From WQXF01 sp031552825 (GTDB lineage: Bacteria; Bacillota; Clostridia; Christensenellales; Aristaeellaceae), in assembly GCA_031552825.1 (NCBI GenBank), contig JAVBMD010000001.1, positions 1 through 41,134 on the forward strand: a stretch of DNA of 41,134 bases. The letters are read 5' to 3'. A program made the translations under genes and the position numbers. Below are positions 21,478-31,525 of this stretch, in pieces (positions within the stretch are counted from its first letter, which is position 1; every line of letters starts with the position of its first letter). Below the pieces are notes generated by a model, which did not search any database, was not told the DNA's origin, and saw only the letters and a program-made list of their open reading frames with translations.

Positions 21478-22917
21478 TTATACGTTAATCTCTTGTTTCT
21501 CGCCCAAGATATCGCGGTTTCTCTCCAGCACCGGCGTAACCGCATCGCGCAAAAACTCGGTCACCTGCTCCGCGCTGCGCCCAGTGAAGCGGCTAGGCTC
21601 GAGAATAGCCTGACATTCCTCCCGCGTTACCCCGAAGGCCGGATCACCGCTGATGCGCTCGATGAGGTCGTTCTTGCCGCCCTCCTCCTTGACCACGCGC
21701 GCGGCGGCTTGGCTATGCACGCGCAGCCGCTCGTGCAGCTCCTGCCGGTCACCCCCCCGTTTGACGGCGCTCATCAGGATGTTTTCAGTGGCCATAAAGG
21801 GCAGCTCCTGCATCACGCGCGCATGAATCACCTTGGGGTACACAACCAGCCCATCGCAAACATTCATCAAAATATTGAGGATGGCGTCCACCGCCAGAAA
21901 GGCCTCGCTGATGGCGATGCGGCGATTGGCGCTATCGTCCAGCGTGCGCTCGAACCATTGGGTTCCCGCGGTAATGGCGGCGTTGAGCGCATCGACCATC
22001 ACGTAGCGCGCCAGCGCCGTCACCCGTTCAGAGCGCATCGGATTGCGCTTGTAGGGCATGGCGGAGCTGCCGATCTGTGAAGCTTCAAACGGCTCCTCCA
22101 TCTCCTTGAAGTTCTGCAAGAGCCGCAGATCGTAGCTGAATTTGCTGGCGCTCTGCGCAATGCCCGAAAGCACGCTGATTACCTGATAATCGACCTTGCG
22201 GCTGTAAGTCTGCCCGCTGACCGGCACCACCTTTTCGAAGCCCATCTCCGTGGCGATGTCCCGCTCGATCTGCCGAATCTTTTCGGCATCGCCGCCCAAC
22301 AGCTCCACAAAGCTGGCCTGCGTGCCGGTCGTCCCCTTGCTGCCCAGCAGCGCAAGGTTGTCCGCGCGGTGCTCCAACTCCTCCAGATCCATAAGCAGCT
22401 CGCTCAGCCATAGCGTGGCGCGCTTGCCGACGGTGGTCAATTGCGCCGGTTGCAGGTGCGTGTAGGCCAGCGCGGGCAAGTCCTTATACCGCTCGGCGAA
22501 GCGCGCAAGCAGCGCCATCACGTTGAGCAACTTGCGGCGCAGGATGGAAAGCCCCTGCCGCATGAGGATCACATCGGTGTTGTCGCACACGTAGCAGCTG
22601 GTCGCGCCCAAGTGAATGATGCCCGCCGCCTTGGGGCACTGCAGACCGTAGGCGTAGACGTGGCTCATCACGTCATGGCGGCATTCGCGCTCGCGGCGCT
22701 GCGCATCCTCGTAGTTGATGTCGTCCTGACGCGCGATCAGCTCGGCGATCTGCTCCTCCGTGATGGGCAAGCCCTGCCGCCGCTCAGCCTTGGCGAGGGC
22801 GATCCACAGCCTGCGCCAAGTGCGAAACTTATTGTCCTCGGAAAACACGAATTGCATCTCTGGGCTGGCATAGCGTGTAGAGAGCGGGCTAACGTACCCG
22901 CCGCGATCTTCGTTCAT
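21478..22917 (-). CDS. purB: Adenylosuccinate lyase
   Basis: The 479-residue lyase of the fumarase/aspartase superfamily acts twice in purine synthesis: it splits SAICAR to AICAR, and adenylosuccinate to AMP, each time releasing fumarate. The superfamily signature GSSAMPYKRNPMRSE is intact, as are the TTGTQASF segment and the early HLGATS region with its catalytic His. AGGAGG lies 5 nt before ATG 22917; longer in-frame starts lack a ribosome site. It closes the purine operon, 66 bp after purL. Confidence 0.97.
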   Translation of the reverse strand: MNEDRGGYVSPLSTRYASPEMQFVFSEDNKFRTWRRLWIALAKAERRQGLPITEEQIAELIARQDDINYEDAQRRERECRHDVMSHVYAYGLQCPKAAGIIHLGATSCYVCDNTDVILMRQGLSILRRKLLNVMALLARFAERYKDLPALAYTHLQPAQLTTVGKRATLWLSELLMDLEELEHRADNLALLGSKGTTGTQASFVELLGGDAEKIRQIERDIATEMGFEKVVPVSGQTYSRKVDYQVISVLSGIAQSASKFSYDLRLLQNFKEMEEPFEASQIGSSAMPYKRNPMRSERVTALARYVMVDALNAAITAGTQWFERTLDDSANRRIAISEAFLAVDAILNILMNVCDGLVVYPKVIHARVMQELPFMATENILMSAVKRGGDRQELHERLRVHSQAAARVVKEEGGKNDLIERISGDPAFGVTREECQAILEPSRFTGRSAEQVTEFLRDAVTPVLERNRDILGEKQEINV

Positions 22918-22983
22918 GAAGCCTCCTAAGTGATCGGAATTCTTCTCTTGCTGCTTCCCCCGCGAAGTGAGGAAAAGCTTCAA

Positions 22984-25900
22984 TCATTTAAAATACGCCA
23001 CGCCGCCCTCGAACAGCGGCTGGAACGTGTCCCCTTCAACATTCTTATACAAGTCCTTGCCGGCGCGCTCGGTATGCCCCATCTTGCCGAAAATGCGCCC
23101 GTCGGGGCTGGTGATACCCTCGATGGCCAGCGCGGACCCGTTCGGGTTGCAGCGCAGATCCATTGTCGGAACGCCCGCCAAGTCCACGTACTGCGTAGCG
23201 ATCTGCCCGCCCTGCACGAGCCGCTCCAGCGCCGCCGCGTCGCCCACGAAGCGCCCTTCGCCGTGAGAGATCGCGATGGTGTGGAGGTCGTCCACCCGTG
23301 TCATTTGCAGCCACGGGCTCTTGTTGCTGGCGATGCGGGTGCGCACCAGCATGCTCTGGTGCCGCCCGATGGTGTTAAAGGTCAGCGTCGGGCAGGATGC
23401 GTCGGCATCAATGATTTTGCCAAACGGCAGCAAGCCCAGCTTCACCAACGCCTGAAAGCCGTTGCAGATGCCCAGTATCAGGCCGTCCCGCTGATCGAGC
23501 AGACCATGTACGGCGTCCCGCATCACCGGATTGCGGAAGAATGCGTTGATGAACTTGCCGGAGCCGTCGGGCTCATCGCCGCCGGAGAAGCCGCCGGGGA
23601 ACACGATCATCTGGCTCTCGCCGATCATGCGCGCGGCGGTTTGCAGGCTTTCGGCGATGGCGGCGGGCGTCAGGTTATTGATGAGCAGGATACGGGGTTC
23701 CGCCCCGGCGCGCTCCAGCGCCCGCGCGGTGTCAACCTCGCAGTTTGTGCCCGGGAACGCCGGAATAAAAGCGACCGGGCGCCGCGAAAGCACGGCGGGT
23801 TTCGGCCACGCCGTTGCCTGGCAGCGCGGCGCGGATACGCCTTCCTTTGCTTCCCCGCGATAGGGAAACACGCCCTCTAGCCTGTGCTCGTATTGCTCCT
23901 GCAAGGGCGCAAGCGCCACGGCTTCGCCGCCCCAAGCCAGCGCATAATCGTCGATGGTCTCGCCGACATCCACGCCGACGTCGGCCTCCGCGCCCTCTGC
24001 CAGCTCCACCAGCACGCTGCCGAATCGCTGCGCAAAAAGGTCGCCCTCATAGGCCAGCCCCGCACCGATGCCGTTGCCCAGCGCCATTTTAAACGCCGCC
24101 TCGGCGATGCCGCCCAACCCCAGCGCCCACGCGGAGACCACCTTGCCCGTGCGGATCAGATCATGCAGCGCCGCCCAGCTTGCCTTGAGCCGCTTGCTGT
24201 CGAACGCGTCGCAGGCGATCAGGCGCAAGCGATGCCCCGCCGCTTTGAACTCCGGCGAGATCACCTCGCGGCTATCGCCGGGCGCGATGGCAAAGCTGAC
24301 CAGCGTGGGCGGCACGTCGAGCTGCTCAAAGGTGCCGCTCATGCTGTCCTTGCCGCCGATGGCCGCCACGCCTAGCTCCAGCTGCGCCTCCAGCGCGCCC
24401 AGCAGCGCCGCCAACGGCTTGCCCCAGCGGGACGGGTCGCCAGTCATGCGCTCGAAGTACTCTTGAAAGGTCAGGTACGCGCGGCGCGTATCAAAGCCCG
24501 CCGCCGCCAGCTTGGCCAAGCTCTCCACCACCGCCAGATACGCGCCTTCGAAGGGGCTCTGCGCCATCACCGCCGGATGAAAGCCGAAGCTCATGCCGCT
24601 GACGGTGCTGGTTTCGCCGCGCGTCACCGGCAGCTTGGCCACCATGGTTTGGATGGGCGTCAGTTGCCGCCTCCCGCCAAAGGGCATGAGCACCGTGCCC
24701 GCGCCGATGGTGCTGTCAAAGCGCTCCGCCAACCCCTTCTGCCCGCAGATATTCAGATCGGAAACCATTGTCCGCAGCCTCTCGGCGAAGGTATCGCCCG
24801 CAAAGGGCAGGTTCTCGACGCGCGCATCGGGTACGCTTGCGCGGGCATGCTTCTCTGCGCCGTTGCTATTCAAAAAATCACGGGAGAGGTCGACGATCTC
24901 TCGACCCTTCCACGTCATGCGCAGGCGCGGCTCGGCGGTCACCTCGGCCACCACCGTGGCCTCCAGATTCTCGGCGTTGGCCAGCGCGATGAAGGCTGTG
25001 GCGTCCTCTGGCGCAACCACCACCGCCATGCGCTCCTGGCTCTCGGAGATGGCTAGCTCGGTTCCGTCCAATCCCTCGTACTTCTTGGGGACGCGATCCA
25101 GATCGATGCGCAGGCCGTCGGCCAACTCGCCGATAGCCACGCTGACGCCGCCCGCGCCAAAGTCGTTGCAGCGCTTAATGAGCCTCGTGACCCGCGCGTC
25201 GCGAAACAGGCGCTGCAGCTTGCGCTCCACCACCGGGTTGCCCTTCTGCACTTCCGCGCCGCAGGTCTCGATGCTCTCCATCTTATGGCTCTTGGAGGAG
25301 CCGGTGGCACCGCCGCAGCCATCGCGTCCGGTGCGTCCGCCCAGCAGAATGATGACATCCCCGGCGGCGGGCTGCTCGCGGCGCACATTGCACTCCGGCG
25401 CAGCGCCGACCACCGCGCCGATCTCCAGCCGCTTGGCGGCATAGCCCGGATGATATAGCTCATTGACCAGCCCGGTGGCAAGGCCGATCTGGTTGCCATA
25501 GGCGCTGTAGCCCGCGGCCGCAGTGGTCACCAGCTTTCGCTGGGGCAGCTTCCCGGGCATGGTCTCGGCGACAGGCCGGGTTGGATCGCCCGCGCCGGTA
25601 ACGCGCATCGCCTGATACACGTAGGTGCGGCCCGAAAGCGGATCGCGGATCGCGCCACCGATGCAGGTGGCAGCGCCGCCGAATGGCTCGATCTCGGTGG
25701 GGTGGTTATGGGTTTCGTTCTTGAACATCAGCAACCAAGGCTCTTTCTCCCCATCGATATCCACGTCGATCTTGATCGAGCAAGCGTTGATTTCCTCGCT
25801 CTCGTCAAGGTTGCCCAGCAATCCCTGCGCCTTCAACGCCTTCGCGCCGATGGTGGCGATGTCCATCAGATTGACCGGCTTGTGCTTGCCCGCGTACAGT

Positions 25901-26664
25901 TCCGCCCGCAACGCCAGATAGCGCTGGAACGCCGCTTCCACTGCGGGTTTTTCGATCTTCACATCGTCCAGCGTGGTCAGGAAGGTGGTGTGGCGGCAGT
26001 GATCGCTCCAATAGGTATCGATCATGCGCAGCTCGGTCAGCGTAGGATCGCGCCGTTCGCCGCGGAAATAATCGCGGCAGAAAGCCAGATCCGCCGCATC
26101 CATCGCCAGCCCATACTGCCGCACGAACCCGGCGAGCGCGCCGTCCTCCAGCGCCGCGAAACCTACCAGCGTCGGTACCGTTTCGGGCAGCTCGTATTGC
26201 TGCGCCAGCGTCTGCTTTTCCCCGAGATCGGCCTCGCGCGCCTCCACCGGATTAATCAGGTATTGCTTGATGCGCAGAATCTCCGCCTCGGCAGGATTGC
26301 CCGCGAGCAGGTATATCCGCGCGGTGCGCACCGTGGGGCGCTCGCCTTGGCTGACCAACTGAATGCACTCCTCGCAGCTGGCGGCGCGCGCGTCAAACTG
26401 CCCGGGCAGGTATTCCGCGGCGATCACCGCCGCCGCGCCGCCCGGCAACTCCTCCAGCGCGATATCCAGCGGCGGCTCGAAAAACACAATGGGCTTGCAT
26501 CGCTCGAACAGCGCTCGGTCGATGCCCTCCACGTCGTAGCGATTGAGCAGCCGCACGCCGGTAACGCTGCGGATCAGCAAAATATCGCGGATCTCGGCCA
26601 GCAGGTGTTGCGCCTCCACGGCATAGGCCGATTTCTTTTCCACGTAAATACGCTCAACGCCCAT
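22984..26664 (-). CDS. purL: Phosphoribosylformylglycinamidine synthase, single-chain
   Basis: The 1226-residue enzyme makes FGAM from FGAR, glutamine and ATP. The synthetase part includes YWSDHCRHTTF (about 218-228), the FKNETHNHPTEIEPFGGAATC segment given here only by its landmarks, and a GGKDSMSG stretch. The C-terminal class I glutaminase domain has FPGTNCE, nucleophile Cys1067 in GICNGFQ and the histidine in MGHTER. It therefore replaces separate PurS, PurQ and small PurL, none of which is present. Its length is close to other clostridial large PurL proteins. It begins 2 bp after the purD stop, with AAGGGGA as ribosome site inside purD. Confidence 0.97.
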   Translation of the reverse strand: MGVERIYVEKKSAYAVEAQHLLAEIRDILLIRSVTGVRLLNRYDVEGIDRALFERCKPIVFFEPPLDIALEELPGGAAAVIAAEYLPGQFDARAASCEECIQLVSQGERPTVRTARIYLLAGNPAEAEILRIKQYLINPVEAREADLGEKQTLAQQYELPETVPTLVGFAALEDGALAGFVRQYGLAMDAADLAFCRDYFRGERRDPTLTELRMIDTYWSDHCRHTTFLTTLDDVKIEKPAVEAAFQRYLALRAELYAGKHKPVNLMDIATIGAKALKAQGLLGNLDESEEINACSIKIDVDIDGEKEPWLLMFKNETHNHPTEIEPFGGAATCIGGAIRDPLSGRTYVYQAMRVTGAGDPTRPVAETMPGKLPQRKLVTTAAAGYSAYGNQIGLATGLVNELYHPGYAAKRLEIGAVVGAAPECNVRREQPAAGDVIILLGGRTGRDGCGGATGSSKSHKMESIETCGAEVQKGNPVVERKLQRLFRDARVTRLIKRCNDFGAGGVSVAIGELADGLRIDLDRVPKKYEGLDGTELAISESQERMAVVVAPEDATAFIALANAENLEATVVAEVTAEPRLRMTWKGREIVDLSRDFLNSNGAEKHARASVPDARVENLPFAGDTFAERLRTMVSDLNICGQKGLAERFDSTIGAGTVLMPFGGRRQLTPIQTMVAKLPVTRGETSTVSGMSFGFHPAVMAQSPFEGAYLAVVESLAKLAAAGFDTRRAYLTFQEYFERMTGDPSRWGKPLAALLGALEAQLELGVAAIGGKDSMSGTFEQLDVPPTLVSFAIAPGDSREVISPEFKAAGHRLRLIACDAFDSKRLKASWAALHDLIRTGKVVSAWALGLGGIAEAAFKMALGNGIGAGLAYEGDLFAQRFGSVLVELAEGAEADVGVDVGETIDDYALAWGGEAVALAPLQEQYEHRLEGVFPYRGEAKEGVSAPRCQATAWPKPAVLSRRPVAFIPAFPGTNCEVDTARALERAGAEPRILLINNLTPAAIAESLQTAARMIGESQMIVFPGGFSGGDEPDGSGKFINAFFRNPVMRDAVHGLLDQRDGLILGICNGFQALVKLGLLPFGKIIDADASCPTLTFNTIGRHQSMLVRTRIASNKSPWLQMTRVDDLHTIAISHGEGRFVGDAAALERLVQGGQIATQYVDLAGVPTMDLRCNPNGSALAIEGITSPDGRIFGKMGHTERAGKDLYKNVEGDTFQPLFEGGVAYFK

Positions 26665-26666
26665 GG

Positions 26667-27947
26667 TCAGTCCCCTTTCTGTATAGCCAATGCCGTGGCG
26701 CCGATATCCCGGCGCATGTGCATGCTCTCAAAGGCGATGTGCCGAGCGGCGGCATAGGCGCGCTCGACGGCTTCGGGCAACGTAGCCGCCGTGGCCGTCA
26801 CGCCGAGCACGCGCCCGCCCGCCGTTTCGATGCCGCCTTCCTCTGCGCGCCGCGTCCCGGCATGGTACACGCGGGCGATTTGTTCGGCCTCGGCGATGCC
26901 GCGAATCGGCTTGCCGGTTTCATATGCTTCCGGGTACCCGCCCGAGGCCAGCACCACGCAGCAGCTCGCCTCGCCGGTGAAGGTACAGTCCGCCTTATCC
27001 AGCGTTCCGTTCGTGGTCGCCTGCATGATGTCCAGCAAATCACCGCGCAGCAGCGGCAGCACCGCCTGCGTCTCCGGGTCGCCAAAGCGGCAGTTGTATT
27101 CGATGACCTTGGGGCCGTCCTTGGTCAGCATAAGTCCGAAATATAAGCAACCTTGAAAGGGGCAGCCCTCGGCGCGCATCGCCGCCAGCGTGGGCAGGAA
27201 GATGGTCTCCATGCAGCGCTGCGCGATATCGGCGGTATAGTGCGGGTTGGGCGCAATTGCGCCCATGCCGCCGGTATTGAGGCCGCAGTCGCCATCGAGC
27301 GCACGCTTGTGATCCATGCCGGACACCATGGGGCGAAGCGCCGTTCCATCGGTTAAGCACAGCACCGACACCTCGGGGCCTTCGAGAAATTCCTCTACCA
27401 CCACGCCGCGTCCCGAAGCGCCGAACTTCCGCTCTTGCATGATCGAAATGATGGCCGCGCGCGCCTCTTCGTTGGTTTGGCAGATCAGTACGCCCTTGCC
27501 CAGCGCCAACCCATCAGCCTTGACCACCAGCGGGCAGGCGGCGGTTTCAACGTAGCGCAGCGCCGCCTCGGCGTCGTCGAAGGCGCGGTAGGCCGCCGTG
27601 GGGATGCCGTAGCGCCGCATCAACTCCTTGGCGAAGATCTTGCTGCCCTCGATACGCGCGGCGGCCTTGCTGGGGCCAAACGCTGGGATGCCGCGCTCGC
27701 GCAACACATCCACCAGCCCCATGCACAGCGGATCATCGGGCGCGACGACCACGTAATCGATGCCCTGCGCCTGCGCGAAGTCGGCAAGCGCTTCGATTTC
27801 CGTAGCCTTGATAGGTACGCAGACGGCGTGCGCCGCGATGCCGCCGTTGCCCGGCGCACAATAGATCGCCGTCACGCGCGGGCTTTCCTTTAATTTTTCC
27901 ACGATGGCGTGCTCGCGGCCGCCGCCGCCTACGACTAATACTTTCAT
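26667..27947 (-). CDS. purD: Phosphoribosylamine-glycine ligase
   Basis: The 426-residue ATP-grasp enzyme forms glycinamide ribonucleotide, the second step of the pathway. The N-terminal VVGGGGREHAI loop (5-15), the ATP-grasp segments VVKADGLALGKGV and GCGLNTGGMGA-like GDCGLNTGGMGA, and the catalytic NCRFGDPETQ are intact. The length matches PurD. GAGGGG precedes the ATG by 7 nt. It lies between purH and purL in the operon. Confidence 0.97.
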   Translation of the reverse strand: MKVLVVGGGGREHAIVEKLKESPRVTAIYCAPGNGGIAAHAVCVPIKATEIEALADFAQAQGIDYVVVAPDDPLCMGLVDVLRERGIPAFGPSKAAARIEGSKIFAKELMRRYGIPTAAYRAFDDAEAALRYVETAACPLVVKADGLALGKGVLICQTNEEARAAIISIMQERKFGASGRGVVVEEFLEGPEVSVLCLTDGTALRPMVSGMDHKRALDGDCGLNTGGMGAIAPNPHYTADIAQRCMETIFLPTLAAMRAEGCPFQGCLYFGLMLTKDGPKVIEYNCRFGDPETQAVLPLLRGDLLDIMQATTNGTLDKADCTFTGEASCCVVLASGGYPEAYETGKPIRGIAEAEQIARVYHAGTRRAEEGGIETAGGRVLGVTATAATLPEAVERAYAAARHIAFESMHMRRDIGATALAIQKGD

Positions 27948-27963
27948 ATCTACGCCCCTCTGA

Positions 27964-29136
27964 TTAATGGTGAAATAACCGCAGCCCCGTAAAGCTCAGC
28001 GTCATGCCGTAGGCGTCGCAGGCAGCGATCACCGCATCGTCGCGGATGGAACCGCCAGGCTCGGCGACGTAGCGCACGCCGCTCTTTGCGGCGCGGTCGA
28101 TGTTGTCAGAGAAGGGGAAGAAAGCATCACTGCCCAACGAAACGCCGGTCAGCTGCGCCCGCCACGCGTGCTTTTCCTCGGCGGTCAGCGCCGCTGGTTT
28201 TTCAGTGAAAAGCGCCTGCCATACACCCTCGGCCAGCATGTCCTCCGGCGAATCACTGATGTAGCGATCGATGGCATTGTCGCGATCCGGCTTCTTGAGC
28301 GTGGGCAAAAAGGGCAGCGCCATGGTCTTGGCGTGCTGGCGCATCCACCAGTTGTCCGCCTTATCCCCCGCCAACCGCGTGCAGTGAACACGGCTCTGCT
28401 GTCCGGCACCAATGCCGATGGCCTGCCCGTCCTTCACATAGCAAACCGAGTTGGACTGGGTATATTTCAGCGTAATCATCGCGATGGTCAAATCGCGCAC
28501 CGCTTCGGCGGGCAGTTCCTTCTTGGCCGAAACGAGGTTGGAAAAGAAGTGCTCGTCGATCACCAGCTCGTTTCGCTCCTGCTCGAAGGTGATGCCGTAT
28601 ACTTCCTTCTGCTCCAGCGCAGCGGGCTCGTAGTCCGCGTCGATCTTTACGATGTTATAACCACCCTTGCGCTTCGCGCGCAGCAGCTCCAGCGCCTCGG
28701 GCTCGTAACCCGGCGCGATCACGCCGTCGGATACCTCGGCAGTAATCAGCTTAGCGGTGGCCACATCGCAGGTGTCGGAGAGGCAGATCCAATCGCCGAA
28801 ACTGCTCATGCGGTCAGCACCGCGCGCGCGGGCATAGGCGCAGGCCAGCGGCGAAAGTTCCTTGCCCTCCACGAAGTAAATCTTGCGCAGCACGTCGGAA
28901 AGCGGCAGCCCCACCGCAGCGCCCGCTGGGCTGACGTGCTTAAAGCTGGCGGCGGCGGGCAGGCCAGTGGCACGCCTTAGTTCGCGCACCAATTGCCAGC
29001 CGTTAAGCGCGTCGAGAAAGTTAATGTAGCCCGGTTTGCCGCCCAGCACCTCCAGCGGCAATTCGCCCGCCTTCGCAAAGATACGGGCGGGTTTCTGGTT
29101 GGGGTTGCAGCCGTATTTCAGCTCAAGCTCGCGCAT
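27964..29136 (-). CDS. purH: AICAR transformylase, stand-alone
   Basis: The 390-residue protein corresponds only to the AICAR formyltransferase half of bifunctional PurH: LKYGCNPNQKPA at the N-terminus, the catalytic Lys-His in SFKHVSPAGAA, and SDAFFPFSDNID near the end. The N-terminal IMP cyclohydrolase domain of ordinary PurH, roughly 200 residues, is missing. The next gene upstream encodes a PurO-type cyclohydrolase that fills this gap. It transfers the formyl group from 10-formyl-tetrahydrofolate to AICAR. GGAGG precedes the ATG. Confidence 0.95.
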   Translation of the reverse strand: MRELELKYGCNPNQKPARIFAKAGELPLEVLGGKPGYINFLDALNGWQLVRELRRATGLPAAASFKHVSPAGAAVGLPLSDVLRKIYFVEGKELSPLACAYARARGADRMSSFGDWICLSDTCDVATAKLITAEVSDGVIAPGYEPEALELLRAKRKGGYNIVKIDADYEPAALEQKEVYGITFEQERNELVIDEHFFSNLVSAKKELPAEAVRDLTIAMITLKYTQSNSVCYVKDGQAIGIGAGQQSRVHCTRLAGDKADNWWMRQHAKTMALPFLPTLKKPDRDNAIDRYISDSPEDMLAEGVWQALFTEKPAALTAEEKHAWRAQLTGVSLGSDAFFPFSDNIDRAAKSGVRYVAEPGGSIRDDAVIAACDAYGMTLSFTGLRLFHH

Positions 29137-29168
29137 CGCAATTTCCTCCGATATATAATTATTATTTA

Positions 29169-29882
29169 CTAATTTTTATTTATGATCCTTGTCTGCGAAT
29201 CGCCGCCGCGCAGATCCACAAATCGCACGAACAGGCTGACCTTGTTCTCCGCGTTCAGGCTCGCCCACAACGCGGCCGTGAAGCTATCGATGTTCCCGCC
29301 GATGTCTACACGCTTGGGCTCGCCTTGAAAGCTGGGCAGCGGATCGCCGTCGGTATGGTAGGTGTGGATGAAGTGCCCCTCCCCCGCCCGCGGCTGCGAA
29401 TATTCAAAGAAGAACCGTTGTGCGCCCTCGGCATCCCCGTCGCAGGATTTCAGGATCGACAGCTTATATTCGGCCTTGCCCTCGCCAACGCGGAGCATGC
29501 CGGATATGCGCGGCGTAAAGTTCGGCGCGTCGGGCTCGAAGGTGCGGGTGCGCAGCGCCGCCTCGAAGGTGCTCCCCCCGGCCAAGTGATCCACGACGGT
29601 ATCGGTTTGGTCGCCGTTGGTTACCACGGTGACGCCGCCCGCCACCACCCGTACCGGCGCGTAAATAATCAGGCTGGGATCCACCAGTTTGGCAGGATCG
29701 AAGGCTTCGGTGACAATGCCGCCATCCTTTTCAATAAACACGCGGTTGCGGCTATTCTCGCTGCGCCCCATGATGAAGTAAGCGATCACCGCATGCTTGC
29801 CGACCTCGTCCACGCCCAGCACGATGCCACGGCCAGGATACGGATTGTTCCTGAGTTCCTGAAACAAGTCCATCTTTTGCAT
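29169..29882 (-). CDS. purO: IMP cyclohydrolase, PurO type
   Basis: The 237-residue protein resembles the archaeal-type IMP cyclohydrolase family: NPYPGRGIVLG near residue 12, YFIMGRSENSRNR (35-47) and a late FFFEYSQPRAGEGHFIHTY segment. It catalyses ring closure of FAICAR to IMP, the last step of de novo synthesis. AAGGAGG lies 5 nt before the ATG. Its position between purN and the stand-alone AICAR transformylase confirms the role, since no other cyclohydrolase domain is present. Confidence 0.92.
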   Translation of the reverse strand: MQKMDLFQELRNNPYPGRGIVLGVDEVGKHAVIAYFIMGRSENSRNRVFIEKDGGIVTEAFDPAKLVDPSLIIYAPVRVVAGGVTVVTNGDQTDTVVDHLAGGSTFEAALRTRTFEPDAPNFTPRISGMLRVGEGKAEYKLSILKSCDGDAEGAQRFFFEYSQPRAGEGHFIHTYHTDGDPLPSFQGEPKRVDIGGNIDSFTAALWASLNAENKVSLFVRFVDLRGGDSQTRIINKN

Positions 29883-29891
29883 GGTTCCTCC

Positions 29892-30494
29892 TTATGCTCG
29901 TGCCGCAAGGCTCGCGGCCAATCGTTCGGTTTCGCGTGGCAGCAGCACCCACTCGGCCTGCTCCATCACGCGCCGCTGCAGCGTCTCCGCCGTATCGTCC
30001 TCGCGCACCTCCACCGCCTGCTGCGCCAAAATACGCCCGCCATCGGCGATCTCGTTGACCAGATGCACCGTCGCGCCGGTCAGTTTCACGCCGCACGCCA
30101 GCGCCGCCTCATGCACCTTGAGGCCGTAAAATCCCTCGCCGCAAAAGGCAGGAATCAGGCTGGGGTGTACGTTGAGAATGCGATCCGGATAGGCGCGGGT
30201 CACGCAGGCGTCGAGGATCAGCAGAAAACCGGCCAGCACGAGCATGTCGATGCCCTGCTTCCGCAGCAGCGCCACCAACCGCTCGCCATAGGCCGCCGCG
30301 TTCTCCCCGCGCGGCTTGGGCAGCACCGCCGTTTCTGCGCCCGCGGCTCGCGCCCGTTCCAGCGCGTAGGCGTCGGCCCTGTTGCTGACCACCAGCGCAA
30401 CGCGCCCGCTGCGCAGCTCCCCGCGCGCCTGCGCGTCCAGCAGCGCCTGCAGGTTGGTACCCCCGCCCGACACCAGCACCGCGATCCTTAGCAT
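29892..30494 (-). CDS. purN: Phosphoribosylglycinamide formyltransferase
   Basis: The 200-residue folate-dependent GAR transformylase carries LVSGGGTNLQALLD (7-20), the catalytic asparagine and histidine in NVHPSLIP, and the aspartate in EIADGGRI. The length is normal for PurN. It overlaps the 3' end of purM by seven bases, so it is translationally coupled, and it is 9 bp before purO. Confidence 0.96.
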   Translation of the reverse strand: MLRIAVLVSGGGTNLQALLDAQARGELRSGRVALVVSNRADAYALERARAAGAETAVLPKPRGENAAAYGERLVALLRKQGIDMLVLAGFLLILDACVTRAYPDRILNVHPSLIPAFCGEGFYGLKVHEAALACGVKLTGATVHLVNEIADGGRILAQQAVEVREDDTAETLQRRVMEQAEWVLLPRETERLAASLAARA

Positions 30495-31525
30495 AGCACG
30501 ATTCCGCCTTGTCCGGCTTCGATCTCACCCATCTGATACGCTTCCTCGCCCTGCGCACGCAGCAGCGCGAGCGCCCGGTCGGCCTCCTCGCGCGCTACCG
30601 TCAGACACATGCCCACGCCCATATTGAAGGTGTTGTGCATATCGCGTTCCGGAATGTTTCCCTCTCGGGCGATCACTTCGAAGATCAACGGCACGCGGAG
30701 CGCGCGCTTTTCAATCTTGGCGCGCACGCCCTCGCCCATGGCGCGCGGGATGTTTTCGTACAGCCCGCCGCCGGTGATGTGCGAGATCGCAAGCGGCGTC
30801 ACGCCGCCCTGCAGCAGCGCCTGCACCGCCCGCACGTAGATGCGCGTGGGCGTGAGCAATACCTCGCCCAGCGGGGCGTTCAGCTCGGCATAGGTCTTGG
30901 AAAGACCGCCGCCCTCCACGCCGAACACCTTGCGTACCAGCGAGAAGCCGTTGCTGTGCACGCCGCTGGAGGGCAGCGCGATCAGCACGTCGCCGGGCCG
31001 CATCGCGTTGCGGTCGAGGATCTTCTCCTTGTCCACCACGCCGACGGCAAACCCGGCCAGATCGTACTCGTTCTCCGGATAAAAGCCGGGCATCTCGGCG
31101 GTTTCGCCGCCGATCAGCGCGCAGCCCGCCTGCACGCAGCCCTCGGCCACGCCGCTGACGATCTGCGCCACCCGCTCGGGCAGGTTCTTGCCCACCGCCA
31201 CGTAGTCCAAGAAGAACAGCGGTTTTGCGCCGCTGCACAGGATGTCGTTGACGCACATCGCCACGCAGTCGATGCCCACAGTGTCATGCTTGTCCAGCAA
31301 AAAAGCCAGCTTGAGCTTGGTGCCCACGCCGTCGGTGCCGCTGACCAGCACCGGCTTCCGCATGCCGGCCAAGTCCAGCTCAAACAGGCCGCCGAAGCCG
31401 CCCAGCCCTTCCAGCACGCCCGAAGTCATCGTACGCGCCACATGCCCTTTCATCAGCTCCACGGCGCGATATCCGGCGGTGATGTCCACACCGGCGGCCT
31501 TGTAGCTTTCGCTATGGCTCTTCAT
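30488..31525 (-). CDS. purM: Phosphoribosylformylglycinamidine cyclo-ligase
   Basis: The 345-residue ATP-dependent AIR synthetase closes the imidazole ring. SYKAAGVDITAGY near the N-terminus, SGTDGVGTKLKLA, the metal-binding GGETAEMPGFY and the late HNTFNMGVGM region are intact. The start at 31525 overlaps the purF stop as ATGA; longer in-frame starts would intrude into purF and lack the family N-terminus. It is the fourth gene of the operon. Confidence 0.97.
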   Translation of the reverse strand: MKSHSESYKAAGVDITAGYRAVELMKGHVARTMTSGVLEGLGGFGGLFELDLAGMRKPVLVSGTDGVGTKLKLAFLLDKHDTVGIDCVAMCVNDILCSGAKPLFFLDYVAVGKNLPERVAQIVSGVAEGCVQAGCALIGGETAEMPGFYPENEYDLAGFAVGVVDKEKILDRNAMRPGDVLIALPSSGVHSNGFSLVRKVFGVEGGGLSKTYAELNAPLGEVLLTPTRIYVRAVQALLQGGVTPLAISHITGGGLYENIPRAMGEGVRAKIEKRALRVPLIFEVIAREGNIPERDMHNTFNMGVGMCLTVAREEADRALALLRAQGEEAYQMGEIEAGQGGIVLC

